Of a stretch of 64,000 nucleotides of DNA, positions 11,860 to 23,361 are shown piece by piece (position 1 is the stretch's first letter; every line of letters begins with the position of its first letter). The DNA comes from Isoetes taiwanensis (taxonomy: Eukaryota; Streptophyta; Lycopodiopsida; Isoetales; Isoetaceae), in NCBI GenBank assembly GCA_021234155.1, contig JAJEKV010000096.1:1992010-2056009 (forward strand), in the 5' to 3' direction. The notes under the pieces were generated by a model. It was given only the letters and a program-made list of their open reading frames with translations. It was not told the DNA's origin and searched no databases. Made by a program: the position numbers and the translations under genes.

Positions 11860-12795
11860 ATGACGAGTCCTACAACAGGGATGGACAAATTTCTAGAGAA
11901 GTTTTTGGAAAAATTCATAGGGAAAAATTTCCACACGCCAATTACGTTAAATTGCAATTTACTTCTCATGGGGAAGGATCATGAGGGTTATAGAAGGAGC
12001 GAAATTACAAAACCAGCCAGTCCGGCAAAGATTACGAGAATGAAGCGAGAGATCGCAAGGCAATCACAACAATTGGCCTTGCTCTGGGAGAAGAGTATAT
12101 CCATTTGATGGATTTGAAAAAGACGGCAAAGGAGAATTGGGACTCTCTCCATAATTCTTTTCGGAGAGTCTGGGAAGAGCGTGTGAGCTTTTCCTTGGCA
12201 GCAATACTTTGGTCACAAAGATGGAAGGACAAAGAGAGCATAGCCGGGGGAATTTGTAGCCGCATGGGGTCATTTTGCTCGTACAATTGCTTAGAATTGA
12301 AGTCAAAGTGGTGTAGAAGATTCCAAGGCAGTTTTTGTTGGATAGACTCTCTCCTATTCAAATTAGTGGCCTAGCTCTAGCTAATTTGCCTTCACAATCA
12401 TTTGAAGAAATGGTTCTTGACTCTCATTGAAGAAGAGAAAGTTGAAGCTAGAGGCATCTCAGCTACGGGATCTTTGCTTTCTTTGTAAGGGAGGAATAGA
12501 AGACGATATGGCCAAGGCAGACAAAGAGAAGGCTCAGCTGACACCGGTAAACTAGAAGTTCGATTGTGACAAGTGCGGTACATCAGAGCAGTGCAGGGGG
12601 GCAGCGATTTCCAGAAGAAACCCTCCTTCCTAGGGTCCATGTTTTCGCTGCAACAAGCCGGTCATATAAGCCAAAGATTTCTGGGGGTTAAGTTGAAAGA
12701 TGATGACCATCGAGAAGAGGCGATGAACAACGAGGAATGGGATGAAGGCAATGGTAAGTTATTCATGGTTCCTCGCCATATATCAATGAGATGAG
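11860..12795 (+). pseudogene. Copia gag with CCHC zinc knuckle (relic)
   Basis: The region from about 11910 reads NFHTPITLNCNLLLMGKD and KPASPAKI, matching the Copia gag block in which a substrate-like NFxxWKxxMxxLL precedes a KPA.PA segment. TAKENWDSLHNSF at about 12122-12160 is the familiar A..WDSL.. motif. At about 12640-12680 a reading CFRCNKPGHISQRF matches the CX2CX4HX4C zinc knuckle of nucleocapsid, with its last position altered. Gag packages the element RNA in virus-like particles. This one is a broken fossil. Confidence 0.8.
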
Positions 12796-13990
12796 AGTTC
12801 TATGGTTAGATTAGGGCGTCCATGCATATGTCACTGTCAAAGAAATCTTTCACACCTTAGAAGCCCGATACTCTTCCGGAAGGAAGGTGTATGTTGGTGA
12901 CAACAACTCTCATGAGATATGTGGCAAAGGATCCATCATGGTTGGTACAGGGTCAAAACCGTGAAGATGTATACTATGTTCGAGGATTACTCAAGGCGTA
13001 CAATGCGTGGGCAAGATAGCGGTCGCGGGGGTTCTTCATCACGTTTGCGGAGCAATGGCGGCACCCACATAAGTAAGTGAAAATGGGAAAAATGGCTAGT
13101 GGTATTACGGCACTTGATGGCCTCTACAAGGTACTTGGATGCCACCATACTATCACCGAGCAAAAGGTAGCGGTGAGGTGGGGAAAGTGATAGAGATTGG
13201 GTTATGGCACAATTGCCTTGTACGTGCATGACAAGGCCTTGCGAGTTAATAAGGGAGAACATGGCGGATGGCATCACCTTGAGTGGTTGCACTCTACCTT
13301 TTTGTAAGAGGCTTGTGTCGCCCAGCAAGCAAAGTCGATTTTTCATTCCAATGATTGCAAGCTCACGAGCTGCAAGATCTTTTGGAGACAATCCACTTTC
13401 GAATGTATGTGACCCAATGCGGACCACGGCGATTGGAAAAAAGTACTTGGTAACAGGTTGCTTGCTACTAGAGTATCTAAGTACTTCAATTCTTTCAAAA
13501 TTTAAAGGCCATTCTTGAAAACCAATATTGGCGCATTAAGAGGTTAGAAGCTGATAAGGAGAATCCTTCTCAATGAATTTGAAAGCTTTGCAATGCACAT
13601 GGCATAGAAACGCCTTGGCATTACCATGACCCTATACGGTCCGAATGGAATGGCGAAAGGATGAATAGGACCCTATTAGAAAGCGTTGGCGATGTCTGCA
13701 ATATATGCGCATGCCTAACATGTTTTTTGGGGAAGCGGTAATGGCGGCTGCCTAGCAGAAATAGATTGCCAAGCTGAAGCCGTCCGGGGAAGACTCCATT
13801 TGAATTATAGGGCGGGAACCAGCCATCGCCTTCTCATTTACGCACCTTTGGATGTGTAGCTTATGCTCACATCCCCAAGGAAGCGGAAGAAGTTGGATCC
13901 CAAGAGTGAAGTGCATCTTAGTTGGCTATTAGCATGAATCAAAGCTGATTATTTGATGTCGAAATAGTGTAAGCGGGGATATTTATCTAA
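12796..13990 (+). pseudogene. Copia protease and integrase (relic)
   Basis: Around 12880-12940 the reading VYVGDNNSHEICGKGSIM fits the segment just after the Copia protease active site (VxLGDN..hEVxGxG). At about 13390-13450 VCDPMRTTAIGKKYLVT matches the integrase block HSDVCGPMxTxSxGGxxYFVTFID. At about 13655-13690 MNRTLLE and at about 13792-13860 the readings KTPFEL and PSPSHLRTFGCVAYAHIPKE match the integrase C-terminal part and the following Copia-specific domain. These are unmistakable family signatures. The region is broken. Confidence 0.85.
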
Positions 13991-14579
13991 TGAATCCCGA
14001 ACTTTATGGGGGCGAGGGACTTGACAACTAGTCGGCAAGGATATTCGGCCAGTCATTGATTTTTCAGGCTATAGATGCATGAATTGGCGAATTATATGGT
14101 TGCTCATGATGACATAAATTACGGCAGCAATACATAATGAAGGCGGGAGAGTTCCATGCATCTTCTAGTGCTAGTAGTGAAATTTTGCCTCATGAAATTT
14201 TGCCTGCGGCTGACGATGTGAAACGAGTACAAGGAGGTGACAATATGACCATGGACAAAGAATTATCCAGAACCTCCATGAAGTGGGAGTTAGTGACCCA
14301 CACACCCTCCTATGCGGTGTGATCACGAGCTTATAGAGGATGGATCTATGATGAGAGACCCAAGCGAGGAAAGACTAAATCAGGGAAGAATGAAAAACTT
14401 CCAAGAGTCGCGTACACGTGATGTGGAAGCGACAATCATAAATTGGCTGAGGCGTGCACGGGGAAGCTGATGATCTTGAGCATATACCCATAATTGAGCC
14501 CAAATAGTGTGGAGAGGAAGCTTTATCGGACGATCACGGAAACGATGGCGACAAGCAATGGATTGAATACCAATCTTTA

Positions 14580-15330
14580 ATGAAGAATGGGGTATGGACA
14601 CTCACTATAACACTCGGGTGAACCTTTCGTAAGCACTAAATGGCTCTTTAAAGTCAAACATAATGCAGCTGGCAGTGCGTGGGCGATTTAAAGAAAAGCC
14701 GTTTTGTAGCAGGGGATTCTCGGAGGTGGCGGGAATTGGCTTCACTAAAACTATTCTCCAGAGTGATGCGTATGTCATCCATCAGGTACTCTTCTTGCCA
14801 TGGCTGCTCAATTTGACTTGGAGGTGCATCAAATGGATGTCCATTACAAGCGTTTCTTAATGGAGAACGAGGAAAAGTTTATATCTACTTAACCCACGAG
14901 GGTTACGATGACCAGTCAAGAGGAATTTAGTGTGCGGCTATGAAACCTCTATATGGGCTCGCCAATCTCCAGAGCTTAGGTATAAACATGGGCGCTTTTC
15001 TCTTTTTCTCTTGGATTTGTTGATACGAGCCTTGAGATGGCAATGTTTATTATAAGCGGTGGGAGCTCTTTAATCGTCTTGGATTATCGATTGTTGCATC
15101 CTTGTTGCCAATGACCGTTTTCTTCACCGTCAATTAACTATTTGAAGAGTTTGAGATGGTGACATGGGGAGATACACTCTTTGTTTAGGCATTCAAGTTG
15201 TACTGAGAGCCGGACAAGCGGGTTGGATTACGGATGATGCATTCCTAAGTACATTGAGGAAGTATTGGCCAGATTTAGGATGGAGGAATGTAATGCATTA
15301 GCTACCCCAATGGGCGATTAGGTCAGCTAA
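14580..15330 (+). pseudogene. Copia reverse transcriptase (relic)
   Basis: Near 14640-14660 KWLFKVK-like sequence, then ARGFSQVAGIDF-like sequence (14712-14745: SRGFSEVAGIGF), and QFDLEVHQMDV-like sequence at 14808-14850 (readable as AQFDLEVHQMDV) are the standard first blocks of Copia reverse transcriptase. Further blocks follow to about 15300. The enzyme copies element RNA into cDNA. The relic is broken and the catalytic YVDD block could not be placed with certainty. Confidence 0.8.
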
Positions 15331-15367
15331 CTAAGGAGATGGAGCAGTCAATGATGAAGAAAGAAAA

Positions 15368-15800
15368 GTGCTAGATATCCCATATAGACATGCGGTTGGA
15401 AGTCTCAATTATCGCTGGCATGCGCGATATCTCTTTTGCAATGGGCGGTCGGCCAATTCTTTGGATAATCCGGAGGGAAAAATAACAGCGGTTGGTAAAA
15501 GGATCATGAGATATGTGAAGGCAACAAGAAATTATGCGCTGACTACGGAAAAAAAATGCAGATCAAGTGAATTCAAATTACTTGGATACAGCATTTCAGT
15601 TAGACAGGAGAAGCGGACAGCGAGGAAGTCTACTTATGGTTTCATATTATTTCAGCTTGGAAATTGTGTGATTGCGTGGAGAAGTAGCGTCAGCCAATAC
15701 TTGACACTTTCAGTCTGAGCCGAGTATATAGCAGCCACCTCGGTACGCTTAGAGCTAATTTGGTTGAGGAAACTTCTTTAGCGAGGGGCATCATGTTGCG
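15368..15800 (+). pseudogene. Copia connection / RNase H region (relic)
   Basis: The open stretch 15368-15718 reads IPYRHAVGSLNY at its start (the VPYRxAVGSLMY block), MRYVKATRNYALT (the RILRYLKGTxxYGL block), then RKSTYGFILFQLGNCVIAW (the RKSTSGYxFxLGxxxISW block). At 15718-15780 AEYIAATSVRLELIWLRKLL is the classic Copia RNase H end. Together these anchor the element's strand and type. Confidence 0.88.
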
Positions 15801-16078
15801 ACGAAGCACCTACTATCCTGGCAAACCGGCGAGTGCAATGTACTTGCTTTCGATCTTCAAAATATCATGCAAAAACGGACACATTGAAACAGGGTTTCAT
15901 TTCATAAGAGAAGCGGGTTCTGAGGTAGAGGTATTGGAGTTACAACATTGTTTCCACAAATGACATGAAGGTGATCACATTACTTGAAAAGCTTACTTGA
16001 GTGCGTAGAAGTTCAATTTGGGCAGACTTATGTTATACATCTGAAATTCCTCAGCGGCTTGATCACGGCTAGTGGGGT

Positions 16079-16288
16079 ATTTAAGATATTGGGTACGTAG
16101 ATTGATTCTTTGTATATATATTTAGAGGTGTCGCCTTCATTAATGTAAGAGAATCGATCCAAATTAGGTGTCGATTAGTTATCATATATATGTTGTCACC
16201 GTTTTGGATTATTCAATATATCACGATTATCTCTCTTATTCTCAATGCTCTCTCTTCCATTCTATTTACATTTGTAATATTGATAATC
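16079..16288 (+). repeat. Copia 3' LTR
   Basis: It aligns with the 5' LTR from TTAAGATATTGG through CTCTCTTCCATTCTATTT to GTAATATTGATAATC. The G-rich string GTGGGG just before it fits the end of a polypurine tract. TGCA follows, matching the likely target duplication. Confidence 0.8.
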
Positions 16289-19200
16289 TGCAAAGGATTC
16301 ACATTGTTGCAAATTGTATTGAGGAGCATGCAAGTAAATTGAGGCACGATCAAAGGAAGGTCATGGCTAGCAGGATACTTTCTGAGGATGAGGAGTGCAT
16401 TTCTTTTTAACCTATTATTGAAAATCCTCATGAAGCAATTGTGAAGCATTCGTAATTGGAAAGCGTTGAGATGCACTTGAGGATGCGAAGCATGCAAGCA
16501 GTCATGACAAGCTGGCGGCTAAGCATTCTTTATTATCAATGATAATTGGAGAATGGTAATCTTAAGCACAAAGGAATTGCCTCCAAGATACTTCAAGTGA
16601 GGCCGCTAATATGACCAAAGGGCATTAAGGAGGAAAGAATGTGGCCCATAGTGGAGCAAATATGGGCGTGGGTACGGAAGACAATCTAGATCGAGACAAG
16701 CTTGAAGAATCAAGCACAAAGTTTATCTCATGACTTTTGGCTTCACAACACAAAGGTCTCTCCATAGAAGTCTGAGGGATGTGGGAGAGAAGAGGACTCT
16801 TCAATCCAATTCTTAGGCATACCTCGGTTAGAATCATCAATTTTTAGTAGACATGCAGAGTAAGAGATGTACGTTTCCATTCAAGTATCCTGGCCAAATT
16901 CATCCTCTATGTGCATGCATACAATGTTTAATCTTTTTAGTACAATCTTTAGGTAATGCATTATACCATAATTATAAATACTCTTACATGTACATTTTAG
17001 GTTTTACTCTTACAAAACAACTCCCATTTGATGTACATGTGTAGAAATGTTAATTCATACTCAAGCATAAAATGTATAAACTACATTTCCTTAGTATAAG
17101 CATTGAATGTATTCTTACACACAATATGAAAGTTTTTAGTATGTACTTAAAGAACATCTAATTTGAAGTTTACTCTGGACTTAGGCAATTGTGTATGCTG
17201 GACATGTTCTCATCTATATATTTTGATGTGACATTATGCCTTTTAATACTGAGAACTATGTACTTTGAGAGTTATGAAGACTTTTGATATATATATATGT
17301 ACCTAAAAGTTTGTTAATTTATCAAATGTACATGAAATTTGAATTGATATAGTTCCCTTTTTAATAGTAGGAAATGTACCTTCAATGTATGAGGATATAG
17401 TTCATTCATGTTTTTCTCTTTCTTCTTCAATGAATAATTGATGTTGTTTGCATGTCACGAGGTGTATGGATTGTTCAAGAAACAGCATCCACGGCTCAAT
17501 ATTGGTCTTAGAAGGTTTGAATACCTTAGAAGCTACTTGTAGCGGTGAAAGAGAGAAACACATGTTGTTGTGTAGGCTTAAGGCAAGGATGAACTACGAA
17601 AAGCATTCAATATTATGAGGGCTAAGTGACATACAAATTGTACATGTTCATGGCAATGTATGTCTGTAGGCGACCATGATGGCATATGTCGGGCTCCATC
17701 TTAAGCAATTTCAACACTCGGCACACTTTGGAGAGCAATAGTTTGTGACAAGGTAGATGGGGACGAGTGGCATCGATTAGATTGTGTGAAAGGGGAGTGT
17801 AGCCATTGTGAAGGTACAAAGAAATTTAGGTACCTTTTCGAAGAAGATCACATTTGGAATCGGTTATAGATTGGCAAGTCTACACGGTATGTCGATTGTT
17901 AAGAGACAACCAAGGCGGGAACTTCCGAGAGAATGAAATTAGTTCTTTTGAAAGCATGAAAGGCTGTGATTGAAAAAATTGTTTCACAATCTTTCAAAAT
18001 TCATTACCATAGTTTCTGACTCATTGGCAAAGCAATCAATTCAAAGTCTGTTGAAACTTTGAGAAATTGATGTTGTTTTGCTTGTGATGGATTTCGCGAG
18101 AAAATTACTACGCTAAAGGGAGGTTGTCGAACATTGGAATAATGGCAGATTAGCATTTTGGTACCGCGTCACAATGATGAAAATAAATAGCAAAATTTGA
18201 ATAAGCAGTTCATTTTACATTTAAGATGTGAAGGAACATGATTCTCATTTTTATGCAGGCTTCCTTGAAGAAACATCACCAATAGGCGATGGAGAGAATG
18301 ATGGTTCACATTTGAAAATCCATGTTGTATGGTGGATGGATGTCTTTGCCTGATTTAAATCATCTCATGCATTTTTTCTAAATATTGGCAAGTACTATCA
18401 AATACAAAATGAGGGGGTACAATGTAACTTCTTTTTGCCTCCCCAGTCATGAAGGTGAGCATTAGGTGCAATTGAAGGGATTTCTTGTGATGAACAAAGG
18501 AAGGAGAATGAATTGCCTATATTTGGTGCTTCTACTTTTACTTCGGCTCTCCGTGAGAAAGTGCCTAACACAAGGAGGATTATTTGGAAATCATGAAAGT
18601 ATAGAGAGGGATCCACACCTAATTTACTTTTGTGACTCAATCACTCCATTAGTGTCGACCAATAAATCCACGAAAATCAACCATTCTCATATAAAGGTTT
18701 TGTGAAGCATGTTTGAAACTTTGGTATCATAGTGTGAGAACCTACAACATGGTGGACCTTAGGTACCAAAGAACACCGCCTAATTGATTACCGCGTTGAT
18801 TATGATGAAAGATTAGATGACACATTACAAGTAGGAGATGTTTTGCCTCATTTCTTTGCTTCACAGCAGGAATGAGGAGGGCGTGCTGCCAATATGTTTT
18901 ATTGTGCAACAAGAGAAACATAATGCACGGATCGGGATATAGTAGATGATTATTGAAACGGGATGCTTCTTTGGGGAGAAGGTCATTTCAGCCTATTATT
19001 ACTAGTTCATGAAGGGACTCCAACATAAATACAAGCTAATTGAAACTAAGAGTGCACTAATTCGATCCCCATCATTAGAGTGAGGTTTCCAATGACTCAA
19101 ATAAGCCATAAAATCCCAGGGGCACTAAGTTTACATATACACTATCTCTAGAGGTACATGACATCGCGATGTCAAGTCTCCACTGATATTATGAGAATTT

Positions 19201-19570
19201 GGATTCATAAGTACATGACTCTTTGAGATGTCTGACAAAGAAAAGCTTTATCATTGTATTAGCCTTATTATTATTTTTGGTGAATGCATTTGGAAAAGAT
19301 ATAATCTAGCACTCTAATCTGATATACATTTTGCTATGTCTATTGGAAGATCATGCAATGATCTAAATAAATAATATGTACGAAACTTGCGAGAAATAAA
19401 CAAAGGACTCACTTGTTGAGCGCAGCTTCCCAAATCAAAGAAAAGTAGTCTCAGAAAAACTTCTACCATGCATTAGCAATCTCAAATTTTGATACTATTT
19501 CAATTCAAACATGTGCTCCGATTTGCAAAGAATGTATGACCACAAGTCTAGCCCCAAAAAATTTGCAAAA
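16289..19570. other. Unassigned spacer
   Basis: No supported gene. The DNA is AT-rich at 16.85-17.45 kb, with repeated GTACAT/ATGTAC words and an AT microsatellite at about 17287-17300. Several short frames at 16.2-16.8 and 17.5-18.7 kb show no family signature. A diverged repeat cannot be excluded. Confidence 0.4.
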
Positions 19571-19572
19571 CC

Positions 19573-20335
19573 CTTTTAGACTCTCCATTGACGCTCCATC
19601 TTAGCTTCAGACTAGCAGTACTTTTAAAATCTATATTAGCTTTGATATTTGGCAAAATATCTTATATATTTCTACATTAATTGTTCCTCGACTTCCAAGT
19701 TTTTGGAGTTACGCCATGGTTTCCCCTCTCATTGGCCACCATGGAATTGTCAAGACTTTGAAGCTTTTTTCTCGAGATTATTGGTGGTCAGGTCTCCGCC
19801 ACACTCAAGCTTCACAATTGGAGGGGAATTTGGGGAGGATCGATACTGAAAAATCACAGTAGTTTAAAAAATTTCAATAACAAAAATTTTTTTTGGCAGT
19901 TTTGCAAGCAATTTTTATAAAATTTTCTAGGGATTTCTAGATAACTATACTATAAATTCGTGTATTTCCGGTAGCCTTAAAGATAAGCAGGCATTCTTAC
20001 TTGTCATGGCAATTTCTAATCTCGGACTCTGGCTGCATTGTCGAGATTTTTATACGTTCATGTGACACTTGCTGCCGTGCAAAAGCTCCCAAGCATCTTC
20101 CACACGGCCTGCTTTAGTTTTTACCAATTCCAACCAGTCCTTAGAAGAGCATTTCAGTGGATTTCATTGTTGAGCTCCCATCTTTCCAGGGCCATTACGC
20201 CATCTTTATTCGTGTTGGCCGCTTCTCCAAGATGATGCGTGTCATTCCTTGCAGTATTGCTATCTCCAGTGAAGCTACAACTGATCTTTTGCTTCGAGGA
20301 GTAGTTTGACTCCATGGCTTACTGGTACCGTATCA
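19573..20335 (+). mobile_element. Ty3/Gypsy integrase fragment (first partial copy), broken
   Basis: Near 19735-19800 the reading HHGIVKTLKLFSRDYWW matches the integrase zinc-binding domain (GHxGxxKTxxLIxRxYYW). At about 20065-20115 KAPKHLPHGLL and at 20150-20215 SISVDFIVELPSFQGHYAIF match the start of the catalytic core (P W.SISMDFIVxLPxSxGxDAIL). At about 20300 LLRGVV and LHGL continue the core. No LTR, reverse transcriptase or RNase H is recognised beside it, so it is an isolated fragment. It is broken. Confidence 0.82.
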
Positions 20336-20377
20336 TTATGCGCACCTGCAATGTGGCACATGATCTTAGTTTCTTCT

Positions 20378-20625
20378 TTTAGACTCTTCCTCTGGCCCTC
20401 CACCTCAGCTTCAGACTATAATGTCTTTCATGTCCATTGCCAAGACTCTAGAACTCATCTGTCAAGATTATTATGCACGCTGTCGAGGACTTTTTGCAGC
20501 TCATGTGAAGCTGCTTTCTTTGTGCAAAAAGCCCCAACATCTTCAGCATGGCTTCTTCAGCCTTTACCCATTTCAGCGGTCCATAGAGAGGCATTTCCTT
20601 TGGATTTCATTGTAGGAGCTTTCTG
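20378..20625 (+). mobile_element. Ty3/Gypsy integrase fragment (second partial copy), broken
   Basis: The segment starting TTTTAGACTCTTCCTCTGG...CACCTCAGCTTCAGACT repeats the start of the preceding fragment (19575-19612). Integrase-like readings (KTLELICQDYY, then LLQPLPIS and PLDFIVGA) follow in the same order as in the first copy, about 805 bp later. The two therefore form a partial tandem duplication of one integrase region. It ends soon after the DFIV block. Confidence 0.75.
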
Positions 20626-21299
20626 CATTGTTATCATTCACATGTATATGAATGTTCCGAGACAGTCAGACACTTTCCCTTTCGAACAAGTCTTTAATTT
20701 TTGTTGCCCCATGTTAATTGTGTACGTCAAAATTTGAAAGCATGTGTCTCCCATATATGTCAACATTGGCTATTAGAGTATGTAGCTTTCCATTGAAATG
20801 GCATGAATCATGTCTCTCGCATAGAAGAGTTGGATATGGAGCGTTGGATTTGACCTCTAATGCATGAGTCAAGGAGGCTTTTTGAACAACTATAAATATC
20901 CTCATGGTGGTTGTTATCATATGACACCATATAAACAACTTTCATAGGGATGATAAATAGCCTTTTGCAATTCTTGTGGCATTCAAATATAGAATAAAGA
21001 CAACACAACAAAGGAATTGCATGTTACAGTTCCTCCAGAACACTTGAATCAAGTCTTCATTGCTTCCATGGTACACACACATATATAAATCTCATCTTTA
21101 ATGCCTTGGAAATAGAATTTCTTTTTTTGATTTCTCAGCAAACTTTAGTCCTTGCAACAGAGGATTCCATCGCCCAAGAAGTATACCCTTCACCTTTATG
21201 ACATAGAATCTGTCATGAAATCCAATATCCAGCACTGTGTGATGTTACTATGATACATAGTTTTCCTCCGTATAGTCCAAGCTTTGTGGTAGGTTACAA

Positions 21300-21640
21300 C
21301 ATCAAACAGAATCATTGATCTTGTTTTAAATTTCTAGGAACAGGCATATTTATGTAATGGCAAATGGATATACCTCTTAGAAGGAGACCACCCATGATTG
21401 TTTGAATAAAGAAGAAGCAAGTTAAAAGAGGATAATTGATGGTTTTAGGAGATCATAAACTTCGAGGGGATAAAATATGTCTTCGGAGGCAAAAGAAAGA
21501 TTTGTTTTCATACCATTGTTATGAACTTGATAGTCTAAAAAACTTCTATGCCATTGTTCTGAATTTGGTAATCACAGAAAAGCTTCTCTATGTACTTGAT
21601 CCAAATCTAGGATCTAGGATAAAGAGTTTATAAGAGTATG
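21300..21640 (+). repeat. Left arm of a long inverted repeat; protein-like remnant
   Basis: Read forward, this stretch matches the reverse complement of about 24950-25320. Shared words include ATCTTGTTTTA-ATTTCT-GGAACA, TTTATGTAA-TGGCAAATGGATA and TTAGAAGGAGA near one end, and CTTCTCTATGTAC-TTGATCCAAATC-AGGA near the other. The readings NGKWIYLLEGDH and KLLYVLDPNLGSRI parallel the minus-strand peptide at 24943-25101. It looks like a duplicated piece of the same gene or of an unknown repeat. Confidence 0.6.
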
Positions 21641-21801
21641 TTGATGCAATTTGTATCTTTAGTGGTCTGCTATTTTGCCGATATATCACAATTTATGCAA
21701 TGATGGTTGATAGGACATGGCAATCACTAAGTATTAGAGAATGAAGAATCAAAACGTTGATTTACATATGTTTTGCTGAGAATTATACTCTTCTCCTTAC
21801 A

Positions 21802-22480
21802 TCATAGTTTGATAGGATTGGTATCGCTCATTATAGTGAATAGCACCAACTTTCCATACAATATATGCAGTCCCAGCATGATGCTGATGATCAGCACAAA
21901 TGATAAGACTATAAACAACTGTCCCAGCTTACTCTTTGAACTCAAATTTCTCTTCCCTGTTAAGTCTCGTTTCTTATCATCAAAAATATTAGATGGAACC
22001 ACAGGTTGCCCCAAATTTAGTGGTCTTTCTCCTGCTCAGCCTGCCTCAATGCCTCCAACACACTTTTTCTTGCTGCTGAAATGCTACTTTTTTCTATAGA
22101 TGAGTGAAGGAGGGGGCCGCGAGATTTTTCAACCTCTAGGTTGAATTTAATTATTCCTGCACTGCTGCTGGGAGGTTTGGGTGTTCTAGTAAATGGTGAA
22201 TCAGTTACGAAGACAAAGTAACACTCTGAACTGAAGATGACTGGTTAGAAATCCTGGAGGGGCCTGCACTTCTTTCAGTGCAGTTTCATTAGCTTTTCTC
22301 TGAGCAATTTTGGACGATATTTTTCCTGTAAATGGATTTGATACGGGGAATCTGTTCTTGCCTGGCAAAGCTTCCCCTTCTTTGTCTTCCTTCTTTCTCC
22401 ATCTGCTCTAAGCACCCACAATGTTCTTTTCCATTGCTCTGCAGTATGGAACAAAGGCTAGTCCCTAAGCGGGCTTACAC
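21802..22480 (-). pseudogene. Exon-like segments of an unidentified host protein with one membrane span
   Basis: On the minus strand three adjacent stretches read like coding DNA. About 22205-22400 gives NPFTGKISSKIAQRKANETA. About 22100-22200 gives a Ser-rich part followed by KSVLEALRQAEQEKD. 21802-22014 gives KRDLTGKRNLSSKSKLGQLF, then a hydrophobic span of about 20 residues (LFIVLSFVLIISIMLGLHIL). Together they suggest a basic, Ser-rich protein with a C-terminal membrane anchor. The three stretches lie in different frames, so they are either separate exons, a decayed copy, or one exon with base errors. I do not recognise the family. Confidence 0.4.
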
Positions 22481-22694
22481 CAGTGGGAACTGCGGAAGCC
22501 AGCAGCACAGCCGAAAATGAACAATTCAAGCAGTCCATACTCCCTCTTTACTTTTGTTTCCCTGCACAGATAGTGTTTCAGCAACAAAATTAGCTCAAGT
22601 GATCACAAGAGGATAAATTACCCTAGAACAGACTATATCACGTCTATCATAGAAATACTAAAAAGAAAAATCAAGTGGACTAAAGGAGTATTTT

Positions 22695-23015
22695 ACTTCA
22701 ACACTTAGAGTTCTCTAATCAAAGCGTCTGTGTTCACTAGCTGTTTTCAACCCTAATAGTGTCCACAAGTTGAATTCTTCGTGCTGCTTTCTTTCTGTGG
22801 TTGAGTAGAGAAAATCTTTTGCAGATTTATCATCCAGCATAAATGGCAAAGGAGCACTTCAATATAGAGTTCTCTAATCAAATGTCTGTGTTCAATAACT
22901 GTTCTCAACCAAATAGTGTCCACAAGTGGAATTCCTCTTGCTGCATCTTTCTGTGGTTGAAGCTAAGGAAATCTTTGCAGATTACCATCCAAACAAATGA
23001 ATGAAGAGCACAGAA
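22695..23015. repeat. Tandem duplication, two units of about 161 bp
   Basis: Unit 1 (22695-22855) and unit 2 (22856-23015) share AGAGTTCTCTAATCAAA, TGTCTGTGTTCA, AATAGTGTCCACAAGT-GAATTC, TTTCTGTGGTTGA and CTTTGCAGATT. They differ at scattered sites, including an inserted GCG-type string in unit 1. The duplication lies within the host-like block on 21.8-25.1 kb, and the units could be a doubled exon, though no clear frame is shared. Confidence 0.9.
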
Positions 23016-23312
23016 CATGACAATCAAGTAGCAGCCTGGCAATGGAAATTTTTGTACCATTGCAGGGAAAGGTGCATGCTAAAGTTCCTCACTAGGGACC
23101 TTTGCTACGAAAAGAGCTTACTGGAGTGGACATTAAGAAAAACCTGTTTAGCATTTAAGTTGTCTCTTTCAATAGGGATGTTCATCACCACTGCAGAGCA
23201 AGAGGCAACATTACTGGATCATCCTTTAAGTAAAACCAAGTTTTTAGCTGGCATATTCAAAAACTAGATTCAAAACTACACATTATAGACACAAAATAAA
23301 TGCTACAACTTC

Positions 23313-23361
23313 TGCAAAAGGACCATACCATACAGATTCTGTATGGTATGGTCCTTTTGCA
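23313..23361. repeat. Perfect hairpin, 24-bp arms, 1-nt loop
   Basis: The left arm 23313-23336 (TGCAAAAGGACC...TACAGA) is exactly complementary to the right arm 23338-23361 (TCTGTATGG...CTTTTGCA), with a single T between them. The flanks beyond the arms do not pair. It could be the remains of a short inverted-repeat element, a small-RNA hairpin or a fold-back artefact. Confidence 0.95.

Larger units (their letters stand above)
11412..16288 (+). mobile_element. Ty1/Copia LTR retrotransposon, full length, broken
   Basis: Two diverged LTRs of about 207 bp bracket a gag-pol region in standard Copia order: gag with zinc knuckle, protease, integrase, reverse transcriptase, RNase H. The total is about 4.9 kb, normal for plant Copia. 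The flanks show a likely target duplication: ATGCA before the 5' LTR and TGCA after the 3' LTR. The two LTRs differ at many visible positions, so insertion is not recent, although sequence noise may inflate this. The frame is interrupted many times and the element is not functional as read. Confidence 0.9.

Noticed and set aside
12032-12361. Minus-strand frames opposite the Copia gag
   Set aside because: The plus strand has clear Copia gag signatures here, so these are shadows.
12987-13427. 146-codon minus-strand frame
   Set aside because: It lies opposite the Copia integrase and has no signature of its own.
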